The position numbers and the translations under genes are program-made. The notes under the pieces were generated by a model. The model was given only the letters and a program-made list of their open reading frames with translations, had not been told where the DNA came from and did not search any database. Source: Kitasatospora phosalacinea (lineage in GTDB: Bacteria; Actinomycetota; Actinomycetes; Streptomycetales; Streptomycetaceae). From it: DNA of 64,000 nt. Shown here piece after piece: positions 15,422 to 22,266 of this stretch (position 1 is its first letter; every line of letters starts with the position of its first letter). Where the stretch lies: positions 3,825 to 67,824 of the forward strand of contig NZ_JNYE01000028.1 of NCBI RefSeq assembly GCF_000717185.1. The letters run 5' to 3'.

Positions 15422-16431
15422 GCGCGCACCGCCGCGAGAGCGTGTCGTGCCTGGTCGGCCAGCGAAATTGCCGAACCCATCCGGTTGTCCACCAGCAGGT
15501 GCGGCACCACCGGGCGTAGGTCAACATCGACCGTTGCCATGTACTCCTCCCACCGGGAAAGCTTCCAGGCGTCGCGTGCCGCAGATCGGAAGCTAATGTA
15601 TTCGCGCATCGACTCCGGATCGCACTGGACCCAAATGGGGAAGACATCCACCCCCTGAGCGCGGCAGCGGTTGCTAAGCCGGGTCATCCACTCCTCGGAG
15701 GTCATCTCCGCGATGAACGGGGCGGACAGCACGCTGGAGATTCCGCAGCTGATGTTGGCGTAGGCCGCCTGCATCAGGCAGTCGTATTCGACGGCGCGTA
15801 CTTGCTCGCGATACAGCGAGGTGTGGCGATCGTTGCGATCTCCACCGAGGGCGACCAAGAGCTGTTCGACGAGCGGTCGGGTGAGCGGGTCCTTGTCCAG
15901 AAGGGGCCAGCCGGTCAGCTGGGTCAGAAAGCGAGCGAACTCCGTCTTGCCACTACCAGCGAATCCCCCGACCAGGATGACGACTGGACGGTGCGGGTCT
16001 CCTCCTGTGTGACGACGCTTCCATGCATCCATGATCCGCCGCTGAAGCCCGTAGCTGTCCGCTTCGGCCGATCCTGCCGAGATCTGGAGCAGCGCTCGCT
16101 CGACGGCGAGGACGTGGTTTCCGGCGAGCGTGTCGTCCAGCGGCGTCAGTTCGAACTGGCTGTTCTCACCCGGCAAGGCGCTGCGGAAGCCCAGCTGAGG
16201 TTCGGTCGCTCGGTACAGCAGGCAGTACGCCCGTCGATAGTGCGGGCCCGGGTACACGTCGCCTTGTTCGTGCTGGCTGAGGGTCTGCGGGTATGCAGCC
16301 GGGATCCCCTTCAAGCCGGCCTTCTCCGCGACGTCGCGGAGTCGTTCGCCAGCTTGCTCCAACGTCAGGCCATGGGCCTCTCGCTGCTCCCGCAGCTTCT
16401 CGGGACGCCACCCGAGCCGGTTCTTTGCCAT
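15418..16431 (-). CDS. XRE-type HTH protein fused to an AAA/zeta-like P-loop kinase
   Basis: 337 aa from ATG 16431, favoured over ATG 16455 because GGCGGGGGAC lies immediately upstream. Residues about 10-60 form an XRE HTH (LREQREAHGLTLEQAGERL ... TLSQHEQG). After a linker, Walker A GGFAGSGKTEFA (155-166) begins a kinase domain with LLDKDPLTRP and YDCLMQAAYANI segments, as in zeta-type or shikimate-type kinases. A DNA-binding sensor fused to a kinase and heading the operon suggests an autoregulated nucleotide or small-molecule phosphorylation pathway. The region is less GC-rich than its neighbours, suggesting separate acquisition. Confidence 0.8.
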   Translation of the reverse strand: MAKNRLGWRPEKLREQREAHGLTLEQAGERLRDVAEKAGLKGIPAAYPQTLSQHEQGDVYPGPHYRRAYCLLYRATEPQLGFRSALPGENSQFELTPLDDTLAGNHVLAVERALLQISAGSAEADSYGLQRRIMDAWKRRHTGGDPHRPVVILVGGFAGSGKTEFARFLTQLTGWPLLDKDPLTRPLVEQLLVALGGDRNDRHTSLYREQVRAVEYDCLMQAAYANISCGISSVLSAPFIAEMTSEEWMTRLSNRCRAQGVDVFPIWVQCDPESMREYISFRSAARDAWKLSRWEEYMATVDVDLRPVVPHLLVDNRMGSAISLADQARHALAAVRA

Positions 16432-16645
16432 GTCCCCCGCCTGTGTATTTGCCATGCTCGGAGCCTATGAGTACGGCACCGAATCCCATGTTGATGCAGA
16501 TGTTGAAAACGCGTTGAGCTGCAGATTCACGGATCTCATGACGCGGATGCGATGTCGATCTGACGCTCCACCAGCTGTGATTAGTCGTGCCAGGACGGAC
16601 TCGATACAGGGGGTGGGCGCAGTGGTGAAGCGGATGGCCTCCGGG

Positions 16646-16978
16646 TCAGTCATCCTGCGACTTCTGCCGCTCAAGCATCTCGACGCGGTTGGTCAGCTCA
16701 GCAAGCTGCTGGGCCAGTGCCTCGATGGTCGCGGGAGCCGGAGCAGCGCCGGATTCCGGCTGGCGCACGAACGACCCGAGCCCCTGCTGAGAGTAGATCG
16801 CCTTCCCGCTGCGGAGCTCAGAGAGTGCGCGTTGCACAGTGCCCGGTGCTACGTCGTAGTGAGCAGCAAGCTCGCGGGTGCTGGGCAGCTTGTCTCCTGC
16901 CTTGAGCCGCCCTAGGCGGATCTGGTCCAGCACATCCTGGACGATCCGCTGGTAGGGCTGGGCGAACTGATCTGTCAT
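16646..16978 (-). CDS. Short GntR-family regulator (KorSA-like)
   Basis: 110 aa from ATG 16978. The winged-helix of GntR proteins fills residues 5-72 (YQRIVQDVLDQIRLGRLKAG, LPSTRELAAHYDVAPGTVQRAL, QQGLGSFV). There is no effector domain, only a coiled-coil-like tail (ALAQQLAELTNRVEMLERQ), which probably dimerises. Short GntR repressors of this type, for example KorSA of pSAM2, restrain transfer genes in Streptomyces plasmids. It diverges from the transfer region over a 190-bp gap with repeated CTA(A)GTTG motifs. Confidence 0.85.
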   Translation of the reverse strand: MTDQFAQPYQRIVQDVLDQIRLGRLKAGDKLPSTRELAAHYDVAPGTVQRALSELRSGKAIYSQQGLGSFVRQPESGAAPAPATIEALAQQLAELTNRVEMLERQKSQDD

Positions 16979-17010
16979 GAGCCACATCGTAGGCCCGCCT
17001 TCCTGGCATG

Positions 17011-17075
17011 ACTAGCTTCATTGACCTAGTTGACACAGCAAAACTGTACCAGCTAAGTTGGCTAAGCCGACAAGG
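17011..17075. promoter_or_regulatory. Divergent promoter/operator between the GntR gene and the transfer region
   Basis: A consensus -35 TTGACA lies at 17030-17035, with TAAGTT 18 bases further as a possible -10. It overlaps repeated words ACTAGCTT, CCTAGTTGAC, GCTAAGTTGG and GCTAAGCC. Low GC, repeats and placement between divergent genes fit an operator for the GntR protein. Exact sites are inferred. Confidence 0.5.
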
Positions 17076-17101
17076 TCCGAAGGGCCAAGAACGCAAAGGG
17101 C

Positions 17102-17132
17102 CCCAGGCCGGTGCTCGCTACACCGGCCTGGG
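17102..17132 (+). terminator. Leader hairpin ahead of the transfer region
   Basis: CCCAGGCCGGTG (17102-17113) pairs perfectly with 17121-17132 around a 7-base loop. It sits between the likely promoter and the first transfer ORF (17168), so it could be an attenuator or an RNA-stabilising structure. Confidence 0.5.
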
Positions 17133-17167
17133 ACCACTTCGAATCGACTCTCGTGGGAGTGATCCGC

Positions 17168-17470
17168 ATGTACATCATGACCGATTCGGCGGGGGCGACG
17201 CACGGCGTCCCTGGCATCAAGCAGCACGCCAGCGTCGTGCTGCAGGAGCAGTTCGAGGGCCGGGTCCTGGCGCTCGTCGTCCGCGACCTCTCGGTGGTCG
17301 CCCCGGCCGCCGACGAGACCGCGGTGATGACGATCGTCGCCCAGGTCTGGAAGCAGGCCGAGCAGCACGCGAAGACCGCCCGCACCAGCTGGGCGCACCT
17401 CAGCTGGTTTGTCCAGGACGCCGTCAGCACCTTCGTCAACGGCCTGCTGCCGCAGACGGCGGGGTGCTGA
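17168..17470 (+). CDS. Hypothetical 100-aa protein, first gene of the transfer region
   Basis: ATG 17168 with GGGAG eight bases upstream. Soluble protein beginning MYIMTDSAGATHGVPGIK, with a helical C-terminal half containing conserved-looking Trp residues (VWKQAEQH, WAHLSWFVQDAV). Small proteins of this kind open many Streptomyces transfer regions; I cannot name a function. It abuts the next ORF directly (stop followed at once by ATG). Confidence 0.65.
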   Translation: MYIMTDSAGATHGVPGIKQHASVVLQEQFEGRVLALVVRDLSVVAPAADETAVMTIVAQVWKQAEQHAKTARTSWAHLSWFVQDAVSTFVNGLLPQTAGC

Positions 17471-17602
17471 ATGAGCAGCCAGCACCTCGGCGACCAGGAG
17501 GTCGCCCGCCGCATCGAGTCCGCCAACCAGGCCGCGCAGGCGGCCGAGGCCGCCCGTCAGCAGGCCGAGCAGCTGCGCCAGCAGCAGGCCGGTGGTGCCT
17601 GA
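17471..17602 (+). CDS. 43-aa Gln/Ala-rich helical peptide
   Basis: Starts immediately after the preceding stop and ends with TGATG, overlapping the next start by one base. Sequence MSSQHLGDQEVARRIESANQ followed by a Q/A/E-rich helix ending QQQAGGA. It is clearly amphipathic and could form a coiled coil with the similar short peptide at 17957. Codon use matches the neighbours. Confidence 0.6.
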   Translation: MSSQHLGDQEVARRIESANQAAQAAEAARQQAEQLRQQQAGGA

Positions 17603-17691
17603 TGAGTCTCCAGGGCGGCGACAAGATCATCACCCCGGCTCCGACCGGCACCCCCAGCACCCCCGCGCCGCAGCAGGGAGGCAGCAAGTGA
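17602..17691 (+). CDS. 29-aa Pro/Thr-rich peptide
   Basis: ATG overlaps the upstream stop (TGATG), and its own stop overlaps the next GTG. Sequence begins MSLQGGDKIITPAP and ends in a Thr/Pro/Ser-rich tail. The tight chain of overlaps suggests a translated ORF rather than chance. The function is unknown. Confidence 0.5.
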   Translation: MSLQGGDKIITPAPTGTPSTPAPQQGGSK

Positions 17692-17954
17692 GCATCCGCT
17701 CCTTCTTCGGCTTCGGCAGCAGCACCAGCAGCTCGAACTCCGGCTCCGCGACCGGTTCGGCCGGCACGCGGACCACCACCTCCGGCAGCGGCTCCACCGG
17801 CGGCTGGCACTCCTACGACGAGGCCACCGCCCGGGAGCACCACCGCATCGCCCAGGTCACCGTCCCGTCGGCCGCGACCGACCAGCACGGACGCCGGGTG
17901 AACAGCCCCCGCCCCCGCCCCGAGGACACCAACCGCTCGTTCTGGAGGAGCTGA
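17688..17954 (+). CDS. Hypothetical 88-aa Ser/Gly-rich protein
   Basis: GTG 17688 sits in an overlap with the previous stop and has GGGAGG upstream. The N-terminal half is Ser/Thr/Gly-rich (FFGFGSSTSSSNSG), the rest more ordinary (GGWHSYDEATAREHHRI). No membrane segment. It belongs to the chain of coupled small ORFs ahead of the transfer membrane proteins. Confidence 0.6.
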   Translation: MSIRSFFGFGSSTSSSNSGSATGSAGTRTTTSGSGSTGGWHSYDEATAREHHRIAQVTVPSAATDQHGRRVNSPRPRPEDTNRSFWRS

Positions 17955-17956
17955 CC

Positions 17957-18064
17957 ATGAAGCAGATCACCGCCGCCGAGCTGTCCAACCAGGCCGACGA
18001 GGCGCTGCGCCGGGCCCGCGAGGCCCAGAAGCAGATCAACAACGGCAACGGCTCCGGCAAGTAG
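17957..18064 (+). CDS. 35-aa helical peptide
   Basis: ATG 17957, with GGAGGAGCTGACC just before it. Sequence begins MKQITAAELSNQADEALRRA and ends NNGNGSGK. It resembles the 17471 peptide in length and in its charged single-helix character. Confidence 0.6.
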   Translation: MKQITAAELSNQADEALRRAREAQKQINNGNGSGK

Positions 18065-18227
18065 AGCCACCCTCTCCCCTCCTTTCTCCACCTCCGCAGT
18101 TCGGCCCCCGCCGCCTGCCTCCCGGAACCGTCCTGGCATGCACATGCCGGGACGGGTGCCGGGAGTGGGCGGCGGGTTCCACCCGGAACCCGCCACCGCC
18201 AGCCACACCGTCGTCCAGGAGGACACA

Positions 18228-18842
18228 GTGAACGCCACCCTGACCCGCCGTCCGGCCCCCGCGCCGACCGTCGGCGCCGCCGCGCTCGCCCGCCACATCG
18301 TCCGCGCCACCACCCGCACCGCCCCCAAGGCGTGGACCACTGCCGAGGAGCGCCTGGCCGACGAGGTCGCCGAGCTGACCGGCACCGACCCGCAGATGTG
18401 GCAGGTGACCGACCTCGACGACAGCGCGACCCGCCGCCGCCTGCTCAACCAGGGCGCCGACGCCATCATCAACACCGCCCCGGCTGACCTGGTCGAGCCG
18501 ACCGAGCCCGGCGACGACTGGTCGGAGATGGAGGCCGAGATCGCCAACGAGGCCGCCACCGACGCCGCCGCCGAGACCGCAGCCGCCACCCGCACCCGGG
18601 TCACCAAGCGGGCCGACCACCGCGACCGCGTCCGCGAACTGGCCCTGGAGGTCTACACCCCGGTCGAGCTCGCCGCGTTCGGCGACGACCCGATGGACGC
18701 CTGGGGCCGGGACGTCCGCGACGTGGTCGAGAGCTGGTCGCCGTTCCGGAAGGACCGCTCCGGCCGCGACCCCCGCGGCTGCTACGTCATCCGCTGCCGC
18801 GACGGCATCCGCCGCTACCCGGACGGCTCGCTCGCGGACTAG
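18228..18842 (+). CDS. Hypothetical protein, 204 aa
   Basis: GTG 18228 is preceded by AGGAGG at five bases, preferred over an ATG 30 codons upstream. Soluble, Ala/Thr/Asp-rich, with an acidic middle (DDWSEMEAEIANEAA) and a basic C-terminal part containing paired Cys (GCYVIRCRDGIRRYPDG). No recognised domain. It is preceded by a possible hairpin at 18129-18156 (GTCCTGGCAT ... ATGCCGGGAC). Confidence 0.75.
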   Translation: MNATLTRRPAPAPTVGAAALARHIVRATTRTAPKAWTTAEERLADEVAELTGTDPQMWQVTDLDDSATRRRLLNQGADAIINTAPADLVEPTEPGDDWSEMEAEIANEAATDAAAETAAATRTRVTKRADHRDRVRELALEVYTPVELAAFGDDPMDAWGRDVRDVVESWSPFRKDRSGRDPRGCYVIRCRDGIRRYPDGSLAD

Positions 18843-19014
18843 GCCCGCCGGCCCCGGCCGCCGCTGCCAGCTCCACCCCGTCGCCCGACCCGGGCCCCGC
18901 CGAACACCCCGCTGCGCACCGCCCCGTGGTTCCCCGCCCGCCCCGACCCGTCGGGCCGGGCGGGGAGCTCCGGGACCACCCAGGTCCCCTCCACGATCAC
19001 CGAGGAGAACCCGC

Positions 19015-19365
19015 ATGCGCACCAACCCCTACGCCATCCGCGCCGCCGTCGCCGCCGTCGTCCTGGCCGCGGCCGTCACCGTGGGCGCCGTCGCCCCGGC
19101 CTCCGCCGCCCCGGCGCTGCTGTCCACCGGCTCCACCGGCTCGCCGGTCGAGCAGCTGCAGCGCCAGCTCAACTCGGAGCTCGGGCAGACCTACCAGCTT
19201 GAGGTCGACGGCCGCTTTGGTCCGCTGACCCGCGACGCCGTCGTGTGGTTCCAGACCTGCTCCGGCATCAAGGTCGACGGCATCGCCGGACCGCAGACCC
19301 GCGCCGCTCTCGACGCGAACACCGGCCGCCGCGTGGACGACATCTGCCTGCGCCCCGCCGACTGA
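19015..19365 (+). CDS. Secreted peptidoglycan-binding protein
   Basis: 116 aa from ATG 19015, with GAGGAG upstream. A Sec signal peptide (basic start MRTNPYAIR, hydrophobic AAVAAVVLAAAVTVGAV, cleavage after ASA, about residue 31) is followed by one peptidoglycan-binding (PG_binding_1) repeat: GSPVEQLQRQLN, LEVDGRFGPLTRDAVVWFQ, VDGIAGPQTRAAL. Two Cys residues may form a disulphide. Such proteins dock on the cell wall. Within a transfer region it may help open or position the wall during mating, which is inferred from position. Confidence 0.88.
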   Translation: MRTNPYAIRAAVAAVVLAAAVTVGAVAPASAAPALLSTGSTGSPVEQLQRQLNSELGQTYQLEVDGRFGPLTRDAVVWFQTCSGIKVDGIAGPQTRAALDANTGRRVDDICLRPAD

Positions 19366-19558
19366 CCCACCGTCAGCAGCTTGACCGCCAGCCGCCGACC
19401 CGGCACGCACCACGCCGGGCACGGCGGCGGCCGGTCCGGTGCGCTGCCCCGACCGGCCGTCTCCCACCCCCCGGGGACGGCCGGTCCGGGGAGCCACCGG
19501 GCCCCGCAGCACAGCCCCACCTCCGCACCCGTCGCCCCTGCAGAAAGGGCCGCGCACC

Positions 19559-19756
19559 ATGAACGTCAACACCGACACCGTCTTCGGCGTCTTCTTCGCC
19601 GGCAGCGCGGTCACCTCCGCGATGGTCCTGGCGGCCGAGGCCCTCACCGCCCGCGCCGACCGGCGCCGCGCCGCCGAGCCCCAGCCGTCCCTGGTCGTCA
19701 GCGTCACCATCGCAGCCCAGGGCACCGAGGCGCAGCGGGAGCGGGCCGATGTCTGA
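19559..19756 (+). CDS. Small membrane protein, 65 aa
   Basis: ATG 19559 with AAAGGG upstream. One N-terminal hydrophobic segment (VFGVFFAGSAVTSAMVLAAEAL, split by few polar residues), then a basic stretch (RADRRRAA) and a polar tail, consistent with a single-pass inner-membrane protein. It overlaps the next gene by 8 bases. Confidence 0.7.
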   Translation: MNVNTDTVFGVFFAGSAVTSAMVLAAEALTARADRRRAAEPQPSLVVSVTIAAQGTEAQRERADV

Positions 19757-20447
19757 GCCGATCCAGCCCGCCTCGGTGCGCAAGGCCGGCGAGCGCACCG
19801 ACGGCGACAGCGACGACATGCCCGTGGTGGACGCCACGGTGCAGCCGCCCACCGCCTCGGCGCCGGTGCCGCCGCCCCGGCCGTCCGAGCCCCCGACCGC
19901 GGGCACCACTTCCGGCTCCGCCGGTGCGGGCGCGCCGTCCGGGCCGGGCAGCTGGTGGCGCGACGCCGACACCTCCGGGCCCGCCTCTTCTGCTGCTCCC
20001 GTGCCCGCGCCGGTTCCGGTGCACGCGGGCGGCGGCTCCGGCTGGAGCGGCGGTGGCGGCGGGACGGCCACGATGGTCGCCCCCGTCTACCTCCCGCCCG
20101 CCCCGGTCACCTACACCTACAACCACATCGTCCAGGCCGCGCCGGCCGCGCCGCTGGAGCGGCGCTTCGACGTCCGCCGGATCCGCCCGGTGCGCAACGG
20201 CCTGGCCCTGGCCATCGGTACGGTCATCGCCCGCGCCGTGTGGAACCCGGTCCTGCACGTGTTCGGCGACGAGCCGGGCGTGCTCCTGGCGGGCCTGGTC
20301 GGCGCGCTGCTGCTGGAGTGGGCCCACCACGACAAGCTCAAGATCCGCTGGCTGGTGCGGGTGCACACCTGCTCCTGGGCCGCCGCCGGGATCGTCACCC
20401 CGGCCGGACTGCTCGGCATCGCCTTCATCGGGACGGGGGCGGCCTGA
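19749..20447 (+). CDS. Spd-like membrane protein with Pro-rich N-terminus, 232 aa
   Basis: The first 110 residues are Pro/Ala/Ser/Gly-rich and probably disordered and cytoplasmic. Residues about 145-232 contain two to three hydrophobic segments (LALAIGTVIARAVW, VLLAGLVGALLLEWA, AAGIVTPAGLLGIAFIG). Organisation and context resemble the spread (Spd) proteins that move plasmid DNA between compartments of Streptomyces mycelium. It overlaps genes at both ends, indicating coupling. Confidence 0.7.
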   Translation: MSEPIQPASVRKAGERTDGDSDDMPVVDATVQPPTASAPVPPPRPSEPPTAGTTSGSAGAGAPSGPGSWWRDADTSGPASSAAPVPAPVPVHAGGGSGWSGGGGGTATMVAPVYLPPAPVTYTYNHIVQAAPAAPLERRFDVRRIRPVRNGLALAIGTVIARAVWNPVLHVFGDEPGVLLAGLVGALLLEWAHHDKLKIRWLVRVHTCSWAAAGIVTPAGLLGIAFIGTGAA

Positions 20448-20668
20448 TGCCGGTGTCGAACCTGCTGCTGGGCGCCTTCGCGGTCCTCGCCGTCCCCTAC
20501 GCGCTCCTGGTCGTGCTGGCGAACGCCTTCGCCGCCTGGCGCGGACAGCCGTGGACCGCGGACGAGCTGCGCCGCCGTCAGGCCCCGCTGCTGTGGCTGG
20601 TGGTCGTGCTGGCCGCGCTGTACGCCGCGGCCGCCGCCGTCCAGGGCCTGGCCCGCCTGCTCACCTGA
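20447..20668 (+). CDS. Small two-pass membrane protein, 73 aa
   Basis: ATG overlaps the preceding stop by one base (TGATG). Two hydrophobic segments, LLLGAFAVLAVPYALLVVLA and LLWLVVVLAALYAAAAAV, are separated by a polar RGQPWTADELRRRQ loop. It belongs with the neighbouring Spd-like genes. Confidence 0.75.
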   Translation: MPVSNLLLGAFAVLAVPYALLVVLANAFAAWRGQPWTADELRRRQAPLLWLVVVLAALYAAAAAVQGLARLLT

Positions 20669-20700
20669 CCCGCTTCGCCGATCCCGACCCGGGAGACCTC

Positions 20701-21036
20701 GTGATCATCATTCGTGACCTGGTGGTCGCCGCCGCCGGGATCCCCTACCTGCCCACTCGCCAGGAGGGCCGCTTCGCCGAAGCGGGCCGCCGCCCCGTCG
20801 CGGTCGTCGCCGACGTCGCCGGGCTGGCGCTGTCCGTGCCCTGGTGGCCCGGGCGCGCCGCCGCCGGAGCCATCTACCTGCTCGCCGCGGTGCGGCTGTG
20901 GCGCCTGGCCCGCCGCGGCTCCGCCCACACCCGCGCCGCCGCCGGCGACCTGCTCGTGCTGCTTACCCCGCCCGCCATCTCCGCGCTGACCGGGGTGCAC
21001 CTGGTGCCGCTGCTCGTCCACCTCGTCCTCGCCTGA
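20701..21036 (+). CDS. Membrane protein, 111 aa
   Basis: GTG 20701, with GGGAG upstream. Sequence begins VIIIRDLVVAAAG; hydrophobic stretches occur around residues 48-75 and at the C-terminus (LVPLLVHLVLA), with basic loops between. No family recognised. It lies in the middle of the transfer membrane-protein series. Confidence 0.7.
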   Translation: MIIIRDLVVAAAGIPYLPTRQEGRFAEAGRRPVAVVADVAGLALSVPWWPGRAAAGAIYLLAAVRLWRLARRGSAHTRAAAGDLLVLLTPPAISALTGVHLVPLLVHLVLA

Positions 21037-21106
21037 TCGGAGGGAACCACGCCGTGCCCGACCCGCACCCCGCGCACCCGCGCACCCGCCCCTGCCGGAG
21101 GCGCAG

Positions 21107-21592
21107 GTGACGTCGATACAGCTGTCCGTCGGCGGCCTCGCCCTCGCCCTGGCGCTCCTGCTGGCCACCGCCCTGCGCTGGTGGCGCCGCGGGTTCCCGC
21201 TGCCCGACGCCTTCGCCCTGGTGGGCGGTCTGCTGTCCGGCCTGCTGTCCGCGCTGTGCTCCGGCGGCCTGCTCGGCCTGGCCGCGCACCTGCTCGTCGG
21301 CCAGGCCACCAACCCGCTCGGCGACAAGGTCCTCGGCAGCGACACCCAGCTGCTCGCCCACCCCGGCCCGGCCGGCCTGACCGGCCCCGGCGGCGTCGCC
21401 ACCGTGCTGCTCGCCGCCGCCACCGCCCTGGCCTGGCGCTGCTGCGACGCCCGACTGCGCGCCCAGATCGGCACCGGCGCGCTGTCCGGCTCCGCGCTCG
21501 GCCTGGCCGCCGGCCTCTCCGGCCTGGCCGCCGCCACCCTCGTGCCCGCCATCAACCACCTCGGCGACCAGGTCCTGGCCGCCCTCCACTGA
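21107..21592 (+). CDS. Membrane protein, 161 aa
   Basis: GTG 21107 follows GGAGGCGCAG. At least four hydrophobic segments (SVGGLALALALLLATAL, LVGGLLSGLLSALCSGGLLG, VATVLLAAATALAW, LGLAAGLSGLAAATLV) suggest a multi-pass inner-membrane protein rich in small residues. A role in plasmid spread or mating-pore formation is inferred from context. Confidence 0.75.
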   Translation: MTSIQLSVGGLALALALLLATALRWWRRGFPLPDAFALVGGLLSGLLSALCSGGLLGLAAHLLVGQATNPLGDKVLGSDTQLLAHPGPAGLTGPGGVATVLLAAATALAWRCCDARLRAQIGTGALSGSALGLAAGLSGLAAATLVPAINHLGDQVLAALH

Positions 21593-21611
21593 AACCGCCC
21601 TGGAGGCACTC

Positions 21612-22139
21612 GTGAACATCCCCGCCGCGTCGCTGACCATCGGCGGCCTGCTCGTCGGCATGGCCATCCCGATCTGGCACACCAGCCGCTTCGCGATGGC
21701 GAACATCAAGAACAGCTCGGCCGCGATGAAGGGCGCGGTCGACGACCTGGTCCCGCTCGCCGCGGGCATGGCCTACGGCGCCATCGCCACCGCCACCACC
21801 AGCGGCCTGATCGGCTTCGCCACCGGCGCGATCACCTGGCTGGGCAACGGCGCCGGGACGCTGGCGATGTGGGGCGCGACCGGCGGCGACGCCGACCTCG
21901 CCGTCCGCTCCGCCAGCAACGCGCTCACCGCCATGGGCAACCTGATCCTGCTGCTGCTGACCGTGGTGGTGGTCGGCGCCTGGAAGAAGGTGCCGGCCAA
22001 GTGGAAGTCGAAGATGCGCGTCGGCATGGTCTCCGGCGTTCTGCTCGGCCTGTCCGCCACCCTCGGCGGCGCCGTGATGGCCACCGTCATCCCCCTGGCC
22101 AACAGCGCGGGTGCCGCCCTCGTCGGCACCATCGCCTGA
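21612..22139 (+). CDS. Membrane protein, 175 aa, upstream of the translocase gene
   Basis: GTG 21612, with GGAGG upstream. Four hydrophobic segments (LTIGGLLVGMAIPI, LAAGMAYGAIATATTSGLIG, NLILLLLTVVVVGAW, VSGVLLGLSATLGGAVMATVI), with a Lys-rich loop (KKVPAKWKSKMR) that should face the cytoplasm. It is the last membrane gene before the TraB-like translocase, from which it is separated by about 125 bp. Confidence 0.75.
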   Translation: MNIPAASLTIGGLLVGMAIPIWHTSRFAMANIKNSSAAMKGAVDDLVPLAAGMAYGAIATATTSGLIGFATGAITWLGNGAGTLAMWGATGGDADLAVRSASNALTAMGNLILLLLTVVVVGAWKKVPAKWKSKMRVGMVSGVLLGLSATLGGAVMATVIPLANSAGAALVGTIA

Positions 22140-22266
22140 CTCCGGACGCCACCGGTCGCCCGCACCCGCCCCGCCCCGGCCCGCACCCGCGGTGCCCGGC
22201 GGCGCGGCGTGTGCGGACGGCCGCAACCGCCCGGCCCCGGCCCACCACCTTGTGAAGGAGACAACG

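Noticed and set aside
17008..17691. Long plus-strand frame starting at ATG 17008
   Set aside because: It starts inside the promoter region, its translation is noncoding in character, and the coupled small ORFs in the other frames explain the DNA better.
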